From NCBI GenBank assembly GCA_025464695.1, contig JAODNQ010000021.1, forward strand, positions 1-18,731: a stretch of DNA of 18,731 nt. The letters are read 5' to 3'. Position 1 is the first letter of the stretch, and the number at the start of each line of letters is the position of its first letter. The notes beneath the pieces were generated by a model. The model was not told where the DNA came from, made no database searches, and was given only the letters and a program-made list of their open reading frames with translations. The translations under genes were made by a program, and so were the position numbers. Of this stretch, positions 1 to 6,801 are shown in pieces. Source of the DNA: Frankiales bacterium (GTDB taxonomy: Bacteria; Actinomycetota; Actinomycetes; Mycobacteriales; SCTD01).

Positions 1-2
1 TG

Positions 3-548
3 GGCCTGGCGCTCGTCGCGCAGCTGGCCTACCTCGCGCTGCGCTTCCGCTGGACCTTCGGGGCCGGCGCGGTGCTCGCCATGCTGCACGACGTGCTGCT
101 GGTGGTCGGCCTGTTCGCCTGGCTCGGACGCCCGGTCGACGGCGTCTTCCTGGCCGCCGCGCTGACCATCGTGGGGGTGTCGGTGAACGACTCGATCGTC
201 ACCCTGGACCGCGTGCGGGAGGTCTGGACGAAGGACCGGAGCCGGCCCCTCGAGCGGGTCTGCGACGACGCCGTCCTGCAGACCGCGCCCCGCACCGTCA
301 ACACCGGGCTCGGGGCGATGTTCATCCTGGCCAGCCTCACCGTCCTCGGTGGCGACTCGCTGACCGACTTCGCGCTGGCGCTCCTCGTCGGCCTGCTCGT
401 CGGCACGTGGTCGTCGGCGTTCACGGCGACGCCGCTCCTGCTGCTGCTGGAGTCCCGCTGGGGCGGGATCCCGCCCCAGCCGCGGCGCGTGCGGACCCGG
501 ACCGCGGCGGGGGCTGCGAGGCTGCAGGACTCCGGCGCCGTCGTCTAG
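3..548 (+). CDS. secF: Protein translocase subunit SecF, C-terminal part (5' end outside window)
   Basis: SecF works with SecD at the membrane SecYEG channel and uses the proton motive force to complete export of unfolded proteins. About 181 residues are visible, read in frame from base 3 with no start codon in the window, so the gene is cut by the left edge. The SecF hallmarks are present: a membrane segment leading into LAMLHDVLLVVG, then a helix with VNDSIVTLDRVREVW, which matches the family's ND-x-V-x-x-D-R-[IV]-R-E signature. The last two hydrophobic segments (ALALLVGLLVGTWSSAF and the following LLLLLE) are also typical. The C-terminal tail is short and rich in Arg and Pro. Because the N-terminus is missing, I cannot tell whether it is a separate SecF or the end of a SecDF fusion. 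The antiporter gene follows after 12 bases and is probably co-transcribed. Confidence 0.93.
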   Translation, partial: GLALVAQLAYLALRFRWTFGAGAVLAMLHDVLLVVGLFAWLGRPVDGVFLAAALTIVGVSVNDSIVTLDRVREVWTKDRSRPLERVCDDAVLQTAPRTVNTGLGAMFILASLTVLGGDSLTDFALALLVGLLVGTWSSAFTATPLLLLLESRWGGIPPQPRRVRTRTAAGAARLQDSGAVV

Positions 549-560
549 AGGGGAGCGGGC

Positions 561-2066
561 GTGGACGAGCACCTCAACCTGGTCCTGCTGCTGTCCTTCG
601 GCGTCCTGCTCGTGGCGGTCCTCGCGGTCCGCCTGGCCGACCGGACCGGCCTGCCGTCGCTGCTCGTCTACCTCGCCCTCGGCCTGCTGGTGGGCGAGGC
701 GGGGCTCGGCGTGCAGTTCAGCGACTACCGGCTGACGGCCGACCTCGGGCTGGTCGCGCTGGCGGTGATCCTCGCCGAGGGCGGGCTGACGACCAGGTGG
801 GACGTCGTGCGGCCCGTGCTGCCGTTCGCCGCGGTGCTCGCCACGCTCGGGGTGGGGGTGAGCGTGTGCGTGGTGGCCGGCGCCGCGCACGTGCTGCTCG
901 ACCTCGACTGGCGCACGTCGGTCGTGCTCGGCGGCGTGCTGGCCAGCACCGACGCCGCCGCCGTGTTCAGCGTCCTGCGGCGGCTGCCCCTGTCAGGACG
1001 GGTGCGCAGCGTGCTCGAGGCGGAGTCCGGCCTCAACGACGCGCCCGCCGTCGTGGTGGTCGTGCTCGCGAGCTCCGACGCGTGGGGCGACACCGGGCTG
1101 CCGCACCTGCTCGGCGAGATCGCCTTCGAGCTCGTCGTCGGCGCGGTGGTCGGGGTCGTCGTCGGGCGGCTCGGCCGGGTGCTGATGTCGCGCGCCGCGC
1201 TGCCCAGCGCCGGCCTCTACCCGCTCGCCACCGTCGGGCTGGTGCTGCTGGCGTTCACCGCCGCGAACGCCGCGCACGCCAGCGGCTTCCTCGCCGTGTA
1301 CCTCGCGGGGCTCGCCTTCGCGAACGGCCCGCTGCCGCACCGGCGGGCCGTGCTCGGCTTCGCGGGGTCGCTCGCGCTGCTGTCGGAGGTCGGGCTGTTC
1401 GTCCTGCTGGGGCTGCTCGCGTCGCCGTCGCGGCTGCCCGGGGCGCTCTGGGCGGCGCTGCTGCTCGGTGCGGTCTCGACGGTGCTGGCCCGGCCGCTGG
1501 CGGTGGGGCTGTCGGCCCTGCCGTTCCGGCTGCCCCTGCGCGAGCAGCTGTTCCTGTCGTGGGCCGGGCTGCGCGGGGCCGTGCCCATCGTGCTCGCCAC
1601 CATCCCGGTCACCGCCGGCGTCCCCGGGGCGACGCGGGTGGTCGACGTCGTGTTCGTGCTCGTCGTCGTCTACACGCTCGTGCAGGCGCCGACCCTGCCC
1701 CTGGTGGGCCGGCTGCTCGGCGTCGTCGAGAAGGGGCAGGCGAGCGACCTGGAGGTCGAGACCGCGCCGCTCGAGGAGATGGGGGCGGACCTGCTGCAGC
1801 TCACCGTGCCGTCCGGCAGCCGGCTGCACGGCGTGTACGTCGACGAGCTGCGCCTGCCGGCGGGGGCCCAGCTGACCCTCGTGGTCCGGGGCGGGACCTC
1901 CCTGGTGCCGGCGCCCGGGACGCAGCTGGCCACCGGTGACAGCCTGCTCGTGGTGACGACGACGTCGGTGCGGCAGGCCACCGAGGACCGGCTGCGCGCG
2001 GTCGGCCGCGCCGGGAAGCTGGCCCGCTGGTACGGCGAGGCGGGGCAGGCCCCGGGCGGGTACTAG
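561..2066 (+). CDS. CPA1-family potassium/proton (Na+/H+) antiporter with C-terminal RCK_C domain
   Basis: A 501-residue inner-membrane cation/proton antiporter resembling the NhaP2/CvrA group. It should exchange K+ or Na+ for H+ in pH or ion homeostasis. Residues 5-400 are a series of about twelve hydrophobic segments. Conserved membrane motifs include ASTDAAAVF near 128-136 and ESGLND at 155-160, whose acidic residues carry the transported ion in this family. A soluble C-terminal part (about 405-480) containing the stretch GAQLTLVVRGG and a GDSLLVV strand is typical of an RCK_C (TrkA_C) regulatory domain, which binds ligands or nucleotides. The start is GTG, preceded by a purine-rich GAGGGGAG ribosome binding site at 548-555. 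It follows secF by 12 bases. The ion specificity cannot be read from the sequence. Confidence 0.9.
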   Translation: MDEHLNLVLLLSFGVLLVAVLAVRLADRTGLPSLLVYLALGLLVGEAGLGVQFSDYRLTADLGLVALAVILAEGGLTTRWDVVRPVLPFAAVLATLGVGVSVCVVAGAAHVLLDLDWRTSVVLGGVLASTDAAAVFSVLRRLPLSGRVRSVLEAESGLNDAPAVVVVVLASSDAWGDTGLPHLLGEIAFELVVGAVVGVVVGRLGRVLMSRAALPSAGLYPLATVGLVLLAFTAANAAHASGFLAVYLAGLAFANGPLPHRRAVLGFAGSLALLSEVGLFVLLGLLASPSRLPGALWAALLLGAVSTVLARPLAVGLSALPFRLPLREQLFLSWAGLRGAVPIVLATIPVTAGVPGATRVVDVVFVLVVVYTLVQAPTLPLVGRLLGVVEKGQASDLEVETAPLEEMGADLLQLTVPSGSRLHGVYVDELRLPAGAQLTLVVRGGTSLVPAPGTQLATGDSLLVVTTTSVRQATEDRLRAVGRAGKLARWYGEAGQAPGGY

Positions 2067-2070
2067 GACG

Positions 2071-2157
2071 CCTGCTGTCGGCGACCGACACCGTTCCCCC
2101 GGTGTGCCGGGTCTGCGTCGGGCGATCACGGGTACCCCTGCCCCAGCCGACAGCAGG
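2071..2157. repeat. Inverted repeat with 11-bp arms flanking the promoter and covering the ribosome binding site
   Basis: CCTGCTGTCGG at 2071-2081 is the exact reverse complement of CCGACAGCAGG at 2147-2157. The right arm overlaps the AGGAGG ribosome binding site of the gene starting at 2171. The space between holds a smaller hairpin (ACACCG at 2088-2093 pairing with CGGTGT at 2100-2105) and a sigma-B-like promoter. In a transcript reading through from the antiporter gene both arms would be present and could pair. A transcript starting at the internal promoter would lack the left arm. The repeat is seen directly; the regulatory role is inference. Confidence 0.6.
2110..2135 (+). promoter_or_regulatory. 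Sigma-B/sigma-H-like stress promoter upstream of the DUF2382 operon
   Basis: GGTCTG (2110-2115), a 14-base spacer and GGGTAC (2130-2135) match the general pattern of actinobacterial general-stress sigma-factor promoters (GNNT, 14-16 bases, GGGTAC/T). Transcription would begin near 2142, about 30 bases before the ATG at 2171, leaving room for the ribosome binding site at 2153-2161. The fit with a DUF2382/YsnF-type stress operon supports the call. The -35 part is weaker than the -10. Confidence 0.5.
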
Positions 2158-2170
2158 AGGAGCGCAGCCC

Positions 2171-2863
2171 ATGGCACGACACGAGCACGCGACGACCACG
2201 AGCGGAGCGGTGGCGGGAGACCGCGACACCGTCGTCGTCCACGGGGAGGGTGTCCGCGTCGACCGCGTGAGCACCGACCTGCCGCGCGTGGAGGCGCGCA
2301 GCCGGTTCGGCGGCGTCGACCCGATGGCCGTCCTCGCCGGGACCGCTGCCGCGATCGGCAGCGTCGCCGTGCTGTCCGCGATCGCCGGGGCGGTCGGCCG
2401 CATCGGCTACCTGCAGGGCACCGGCGAGAAGGAGCTGTCGGTCGCCTCGCTCGCCGCCGGTCTCGTCGTCCTCGCGCTGTCGCTGCTGTTCGGCGGCTAC
2501 GTCGCCGGCCGGGTCGCGCGCTACGAGGGCAAGCGCAACGGCCTGCTCACCGGGCTGCTGTTCGTGGTCCTGACGGCCGCCCTGGCGGGTGCCGCGGCGT
2601 CGTCGGACAAGGTCCGCGACCTGGAGCTGCCGCGCTGGCTCGACGGCGACACCCTCACGGTCGCCGCGCTCGCCAGCGCCGTCACCGCCCTGATCGTCAC
2701 GCTGCTGGCCTCGACCCTCGGCGGTCACCTCGGCGCGAAGTACCACCGCCGGGTCGACGACGCGCTGCTCGGCACCCGGGCCGGCGGCCTCGCGCCGTAC
2801 CCGACGGAGACCGTCGGCAGCACGGTCAGCAGCCGCACCGAGACGACGGAGACCGCCCGATGA
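2171..2863 (+). CDS. Four-TM membrane protein of unknown function, coupled to a DUF2382 protein
   Basis: A 230-residue protein I cannot assign to a named function. It has a charged cytoplasmic-looking N-terminus (residues 1-48) and four hydrophobic segments near 51-75, 90-115, 122-144 and 162-186. Between the second and third is a glycine-rich motif, GGYVAGRVARYEG, followed by NGLLTGLL. It ends in a hydrophilic Thr-rich tail. The GGY-x-AGR-x-AR pattern is common in small actinobacterial membrane proteins. I chose the ATG at 2171 because AGCAGGAGGAG lies at 2153-2163; an upstream in-frame GTG at 2102 would overlap the promoter. The stop overlaps the next start (ATGA), so it is translationally coupled to the DUF2382 protein, suggesting a shared role in envelope or stress physiology (inference). 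Confidence 0.8.
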   Translation: MARHEHATTTSGAVAGDRDTVVVHGEGVRVDRVSTDLPRVEARSRFGGVDPMAVLAGTAAAIGSVAVLSAIAGAVGRIGYLQGTGEKELSVASLAAGLVVLALSLLFGGYVAGRVARYEGKRNGLLTGLLFVVLTAALAGAAASSDKVRDLELPRWLDGDTLTVAALASAVTALIVTLLASTLGGHLGAKYHRRVDDALLGTRAGGLAPYPTETVGSTVSSRTETTETAR

Positions 2864-3324
2864 CCTCCCCCCGCGACCCCGAGGCCACCACCGCGCTGGA
2901 CACCACGGCGCTGGACGGCGACGCGCGCACCCAGCAGATCGACCTGACGCTCGCCCAGGAGCGCCTGGTCACCGGCACGGAGACCGAGCAGCGCGGCAGC
3001 GTCCGGGCCCGCAAGGAGGTCGACGTCGAGCGGGTGGAGCAGGTCGTGCCCCGCGGCGTCGAGCACGCCGACGTCGAGCGGGTCGGCGTCCTCGAGGGCG
3101 ACAGCGGCCAGGTCGAGACGCTGCCCGACGGCAGCCTGTCGATCCCGGTCTTCGAGGAGCAGATCGTCGTCGAGAAGCGGCTCGTGGTGCGCGAGCGCGT
3201 CGTGCTGCGCAAGCACACGGTCTACGAGGAGCACCGCGTGCAGGCCGACCTGAAGCGCGAGCGCCTCGAGGTCGAGACCGAGGGCGACGTCCGCGTCACC
3301 GAGGGCGCTGCACCCCGCACGTAG
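2860..3324 (+). CDS. DUF2382 (YsnF/AvaK-type) stress-associated protein
   Basis: A 154-residue acidic, strongly hydrophilic cytoplasmic protein. The second half (about 85-150) has the DUF2382 signature: SIPVFEEQIVVEKRLVVRERVVLRKHTVYEEHRVQADLKRERLEVE. This is alternating charged and hydrophobic beta-strand-like segments with E-[EQ]-x-[IV]-V-x-K-R-x-V repeats. A related repeat occurs in residues 26-60 (LTLAQERLVTGTETEQRGSVRARKEVDVERVEQ), suggesting internal duplication of the same strand unit. Bacillus YsnF, from the same family, belongs to the general stress regulon. The molecular function is unknown. Its ATG overlaps the TGA of the upstream membrane-protein gene. A strong hairpin follows 26 bases after the stop, so this is probably the last gene of a two-gene stress operon. 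Confidence 0.85.
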   Translation: MTSPRDPEATTALDTTALDGDARTQQIDLTLAQERLVTGTETEQRGSVRARKEVDVERVEQVVPRGVEHADVERVGVLEGDSGQVETLPDGSLSIPVFEEQIVVEKRLVVRERVVLRKHTVYEEHRVQADLKRERLEVETEGDVRVTEGAAPRT

Positions 3325-3350
3325 CTGTCCCGCACCACCGCATCCGCACG

Positions 3351-3382
3351 GACAGGCCGGTCCCGGGAGGGGCCGGCCTGTC
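3351..3382 (+). terminator. Strong GC-rich terminator hairpin with GGGA tetraloop
   Basis: GACAGGCCGGTCCC pairs with GGGGCCGGCCTGTC (14 bp, one T-G wobble) around a GGGA loop, which fits the stable GNRA class. It lies 26 bases after the DUF2382 stop and 69 bases before msrA. There is no T-run after it, as is usual for high-GC actinobacterial terminators. Confidence 0.75.
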
Positions 3383-3451
3383 GCGCGTCCGGAACGCCCC
3401 GGAGCCGGCGGGTGTTGGCACAGGCACGCCCTACCGACAGGAGCCTGACCC

Positions 3452-4153
3452 GTGTTCTGGTCCCGCAAGCCCCTCGACCTCCCGACGCCCGAGGAGGCGC
3501 TGCCCGGCCGCGCCACCCCGCTGCCGCTGCAGGAGCGCCACTCCGTCAACGGCACGCCGCTCGCCGGCCCGTACCCCGAGGGCCTCGAGGTCCTCGACCT
3601 CGGCATGGGCTGCTTCTGGGGCGCCGAGCGCATCTTCTGGCAGACCCCCGGCGTCGTCACCACCCTCGTCGGCTACGAGGGCGGCATCACGCCGAACCCG
3701 ACGTACGAGGAGACCTGCACCGGCCTGACCGGCCACGTCGAGGTCGTCCGTGTGGTCTACGACCCGAAGGCGGTGTCGCTCGAGCAGCTGCTGACGCTGT
3801 TCTGGGAGAACCACGACCCGACGCAGGGCATGCGGCAGGGCAACGACGTCGGCACCACGTACCGCTCGGCGGTCTACACCCACACCGACGAGCAGCTGCG
3901 GGTCGCCAAGGCCAGCCGCGAGGTCTACGAGCAGGCCCTGGTCGCCGCGGGCCGCGGGACCATCACCACCGAGATCCTGCCGGCGACGACGTTCTACAAC
4001 GCCGAGGGCTACCACCAGCAGTACCTCCACAAGAACCCCGGCGGGTACTGCAACCACGGCTTCAACGGCGTGAGCTGCCAGATCGGCACGGGCGTGCTGG
4101 CCCCGCCGATGGAGCAGCAGGTGCGCGAGCAGCAGGAGGCCGCGCAGCAGTAG
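3452..4153 (+). CDS. msrA: Peptide methionine-S-sulfoxide reductase MsrA
   Basis: A 233-residue cytoplasmic repair enzyme that reduces the S-epimer of methionine sulfoxide in proteins and free Met, with electrons from thioredoxin. The catalytic motif GCFWGAE is present with Cys54 as nucleophile. The family stretches [23 protein letters not shown] (split around residues 78-99), ENHDPTQ near 119-124 and [10 protein letters not shown] near 187-196 follow. C-terminal Cys200 and Cys209 (in GYCNHGF and GVSCQIG) are placed to act as resolving cysteines. The N-terminal 45 residues form an extra leader compared with short MsrA forms, as in the longer Escherichia coli type. GTG start; ACAGGAG ribosome binding site at 3437-3443. 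It sits next to the DUF2382 stress operon but is separated by a terminator. Confidence 0.96.
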   Translation: MFWSRKPLDLPTPEEALPGRATPLPLQERHSVNGTPLAGPYPEGLEVLDLGMGCFWGAERIFWQTPGVVTTLVGYEGGITPNPTYEETCTGLTGHVEVVRVVYDPKAVSLEQLLTLFWENHDPTQGMRQGNDVGTTYRSAVYTHTDEQLRVAKASREVYEQALVAAGRGTITTEILPATTFYNAEGYHQQYLHKNPGGYCNHGFNGVSCQIGTGVLAPPMEQQVREQQEAAQQ

Positions 4154-4179
4154 GCCTGGACGCGGGGCGGCAGACCGCG

Positions 4180-4185
4180 CACGCT
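4180..4185 (+). promoter_or_regulatory. Weak leaderless -10 candidate (CACGCT) for the small membrane protein
   Basis: CACGCT lies exactly 6 bases before the GTG at 4192, with no ribosome binding site. It keeps the A2 and T6 of the NANNNT consensus but not T1. It matches the spacing seen before other genes in the window. Confidence 0.35.
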
Positions 4186-4191
4186 CGACGC

Positions 4192-4401
4192 GTGCCCCGT
4201 CTGCTCGCCGCCGTCCTGGTCCTGGTCGCCGCCGCCGGCGCGGTGCTGGGCGCGACCGCCTCCCCGTGGTGGCTGCTGGTCGTCGTGCCGGCGCTCGTCG
4301 GCGCCGCCGGAGCCTGGCTCGGCCTCGACCTCGACCGGTTCCTCCAGGCCGTCGACGACGGCGGCGACCCGGGGGCGGGACCGGCGGGCTTGCACCCCTG
4401 A
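4192..4401 (+). CDS. Small two-TM membrane protein of unknown function
   Basis: A 69-residue protein made of two hydrophobic segments (about residues 4-22 and 26-46) joined by ATASPWW, followed by a short acidic, Gly/Pro-rich tail (DDGGDPGAGP). The GTG start is the first in-frame start after the msrA stop that leaves the first segment intact. No Shine-Dalgarno sequence is visible, but CACGCT six bases upstream could be a leaderless -10. No known family was recognised. It lies between msrA and the HerA-like ATPase, 19 bases before the latter. The consistent hydrophobic pattern and codon use support a real gene, but short length keeps confidence moderate. Confidence 0.6.
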   Translation: MPRLLAAVLVLVAAAGAVLGATASPWWLLVVVPALVGAAGAWLGLDLDRFLQAVDDGGDPGAGPAGLHP

Positions 4402-4408
4402 CCCGTGG

Positions 4409-4414
4409 CAGGCT
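4409..4414 (+). promoter_or_regulatory. Leaderless -10 candidate (CAGGCT) for the HerA-like ATPase gene
   Basis: CAGGCT sits 6 bases upstream of the ATG at 4421, and no Shine-Dalgarno sequence precedes that ATG. The same hexamer at the same distance precedes the acyl-CoA ligase gene on the other strand (17231-17236). Confidence 0.4.
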
Positions 4415-4420
4415 CCTCGC

Positions 4421-6016
4421 ATGACGAAGGCGAGCACGGCGGCGTCCGAGCTGGGCGCGGCGTACGCGATCGACGGGCCGGCGCTGGAGCTGGGGGCGGT
4501 CGTCGTCGACGGCGAGGCGCACCCCGACGCCCGGGTCCGGATGCCCCTGTCGATGCTCAACCGGCACGGCCTGGTGGCCGGCGCGACCGGCACCGGCAAG
4601 ACCAAGACGCTGCAGCTCATGGCCGAGCAGATGAGCGCCGCGGGCATCCCGGTCTTCCTCGCCGACATCAAGGGCGACGTCTCCGGCGTCGCCGCGCCGG
4701 GGGCCGTCAGCGACCGGACGACGGCGCGGGCGCAGGAGACCGGCACCGACTGGACGCCCACCGGCTACCCCGCCGAGTTCCTCGCCCTCGGCGGCCTCGG
4801 CGAGGGCGTCCCGGTGCGGGCGACCATGACGAGCTTCGGGCCCGTGCTGCTCTCGAAGGTGCTCGGCCTCAACGAGACGCAGGAGAGCAGCCTCGGGCTG
4901 GTCTTCCACTTCGCCGACTCCGCCGGCCTGCCGCTGCTGGACCTCAAGGACCTGCGGGCGGTCATCACGCACCTCACCTCCGCCGAGGGCAAGGACGACC
5001 TCAAGGAGCTCGGCGGCCTGTCGTCCGCCACCGCGGGCGTGATCCTGCGCGAGCTGATCGGCCTCGAGGACGAGGGCGGCGACGTCTTCTTCGGCGAGCC
5101 CGAGTTCGACACCGCCGACCTGATGCGGGTCGCCCCGGACGGTTGCGGGGTCCTGTCGGTCATGGGCCTGACGGCCGTGCAGGACAAGCCGAAGCTGTTC
5201 AGCACGTTCCTCATGTGGATGCTGGCCGACCTGTTCCACGACCTGCCCGAGGTCGGCGACGTCGAGCAGCCGCGGCTGGTGTTCTTCTTCGACGAGGCGC
5301 ACCTGCTGTTCGACGACGCGAGCGAGGCCTTCCTCGACGCGATCGCCCGCACCGTGCGGCTGATCCGGTCCAAGGGGGTCGGCGTCTTCTTCGTGACGCA
5401 GACGCCGAAGGACGTCCCGAGCGAGGTGCTCGCTCAGCTCGGCAACCGGGTGCAGCACGCTCTGCGCGCGTTCACCCCGGACGACGCCAAGGCGCTCAAG
5501 GCGACCGTGTCGACGTTCCCGCAGAGCGACGTCTACGACCTCGAGGAGCTGCTCACGAGCATGGGCACCGGCGAGGCCGCCGTCACCATCCTGTCCGAGC
5601 GCGGCGCCCCGACGCCGGTCGCCTGGACCCGGCTGCGCCCGCCGTCGTCCCTGATGGCCCAGCTGGACGCCGCCGAGCACACGCGGATCGTGCAGGCCTC
5701 CCCGCTGCTGGCGGAGTACGGCGAGGTCGTGGACCGCGAGTCGGCCTACGAGATGCTGCTGGCGAAGGTCGCGCCGGCCGACGCCGAGGAGCACGAGGAG
5801 CCGGAGGCCGCCCCGGAGCCCCGCCGGCAGGAGCGGCCCCGCGAGGAGCGGGAGAGCAAGGTGTCCCGCGTCCTCGGCTCCAGCGTGTTCCGCAGCGTCG
5901 CCCGCACGGCCGCGACCGTCGCGACCCGCGAGATCGTGCGCTCGCTGTTCGGCACCGCCCCGCGCCGTCGCAGCAGCTCGACCCGGCGCCGCAGCTCCGC
6001 CCGCTCCCGCTGGTGA
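4421..6016 (+). CDS. HerA-like (DUF853) P-loop ATPase, putative DNA translocase/helicase
   Basis: A 531-residue cytoplasmic ATPase of the HerA/FtsK superfamily, DUF853 branch. The Walker A motif GATGTGKT is at residues 54-61, followed by the family pattern VFLADIKGDVSG near 78-89. Walker B is LVFFFDEAH near 286-294, then a conserved VFFVTQTPKDVPSEVLAQLGNRVQHALRAF region (about residues 325-355) that includes the sensor-like TQ. It ends in a hydrophilic tail (about 445-531) with an acidic stretch (EEHEEPEAAPEP) and a Ser/Arg-rich basic end, which probably binds nucleic acid. The biological role of DUF853 proteins is unclear. Relatives of HerA act in DNA end processing with NurA, but no nuclease partner is present here. 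The TGA overlaps the GTG of the following membrane-protein gene. Confidence 0.9.
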   Translation: MTKASTAASELGAAYAIDGPALELGAVVVDGEAHPDARVRMPLSMLNRHGLVAGATGTGKTKTLQLMAEQMSAAGIPVFLADIKGDVSGVAAPGAVSDRTTARAQETGTDWTPTGYPAEFLALGGLGEGVPVRATMTSFGPVLLSKVLGLNETQESSLGLVFHFADSAGLPLLDLKDLRAVITHLTSAEGKDDLKELGGLSSATAGVILRELIGLEDEGGDVFFGEPEFDTADLMRVAPDGCGVLSVMGLTAVQDKPKLFSTFLMWMLADLFHDLPEVGDVEQPRLVFFFDEAHLLFDDASEAFLDAIARTVRLIRSKGVGVFFVTQTPKDVPSEVLAQLGNRVQHALRAFTPDDAKALKATVSTFPQSDVYDLEELLTSMGTGEAAVTILSERGAPTPVAWTRLRPPSSLMAQLDAAEHTRIVQASPLLAEYGEVVDRESAYEMLLAKVAPADAEEHEEPEAAPEPRRQERPREERESKVSRVLGSSVFRSVARTAATVATREIVRSLFGTAPRRRSSSTRRRSSARSRW

Positions 6017-6801
6017 CGCGGCGCGGCCAGCTCGCCGTCCCCGCCCTGGTCGTCGTCTGGGTCGCGGTCGTCCTGGGCCTCGACACCGGCGCGAGCCTGA
6101 CCCAGCAGCGCCTGCTCGGCGTCGGGACCTGGCTGCTGCTGCTCGGCGTCCTGCGGGCCGAGGACCGCGCCACCCGGGTGCAGGTCGGCGTCGTCGTCGT
6201 GTTCGCCACCGTCGTCGAGTACGTGTTCGCGGGCTGGCTCGAGGTCTACGCCTACCGGCTCGACGGCGTGCCGTGGTTCGTCCCGCCCGGGCACGGCCTG
6301 ATCTACCTGGCCGCCCTGTGCACCGGTCGCAGCGCCTGGGCGCACCGGCACAGCAGAGCCCTCGTCCGCACCACCCTCGTCGCGGCCGGCGCCTGGGCCG
6401 TCTGGGGGCTCGCCGTCTCGGACCGTCCCGACGCGCTCGGCGCCTTCTGGTTCGGCTGCCTGCTCGTCTTCACCGCGTGGGCGAGCGCCCGCGGCAGTGA
6501 CAGCGGCGCCAGCCCCCTGCTGTACGCGGCCGCGTTCCTGGTCGTCAGCTACCTGGAGATCGTCGGCACGTCGCTCGGCACCTGGACCTGGGGCACGCAC
6601 GACCCGATCACCGGCTGGATCACCATCGGCAACCCGCCCAGCGGCATCGCCGGGGGCTACGCCTGGTTCGACGCCGCCGCCCTGTGGCTCACGCCGCTCG
6701 TGCTGGCGCGCTACACCGGGACGACGTCGGGCTCCGCCGGCGGGGCGAGCCGCGCCAGCACGACCACGGCCAGCAGCACGAGCACGCCGCCGGCGACCTG
6801 A
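6013..6801 (+). CDS. Conserved polytopic membrane protein, unknown function
   Basis: A 262-residue protein with about seven hydrophobic segments. It starts with GTG inside GTGA, overlapping the stop of the HerA-like ATPase gene, so the two are translationally coupled. Distinctive conserved-looking stretches are VEYVFAGWLEVYAYRLDGV, WFVPPGHGLIYLAAL, TWTWGTHDP and GNPPSGIAGGYAWFDAAAL. The aromatic, Gly/Pro-rich loops with a His in PPGHG look like functional loops, but I do not recognise the family. The last 27 or so residues are Ser/Thr/Ala-rich and are encoded on the strand opposite the end of the EamA transporter gene. They therefore look like a reading frame extended over a neighbour rather than a conserved domain. 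Confidence 0.8.
   Translation: MTRRGQLAVPALVVVWVAVVLGLDTGASLTQQRLLGVGTWLLLLGVLRAEDRATRVQVGVVVVFATVVEYVFAGWLEVYAYRLDGVPWFVPPGHGLIYLAALCTGRSAWAHRHSRALVRTTLVAAGAWAVWGLAVSDRPDALGAFWFGCLLVFTAWASARGSDSGASPLLYAAAFLVVSYLEIVGTSLGTWTWGTHDPITGWITIGNPPSGIAGGYAWFDAAALWLTPLVLARYTGTTSGSAGGASRASTTTASSTSTPPAT

Noticed and set aside
407..1939. A 510-codon open frame on the plus strand
   Set aside because: Overlaps secF and the antiporter in another frame; extremely Arg/Ala/Gly-rich low-complexity product, so a shadow frame.
993..2177. A 394-codon minus-strand frame opposite the antiporter
   Set aside because: Product rich in Arg, Gln, Gly and His with no motif; the antiporter on the other strand is clearly real.
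3431..5794. A 787-codon open frame on the minus strand
   Set aside because: It lies antisense to msrA, the small membrane protein and the HerA-like gene, which have clear motifs. Its product is Arg/Gly/Asp/His-rich without any family motif, typical of shadow frames in high-GC DNA.
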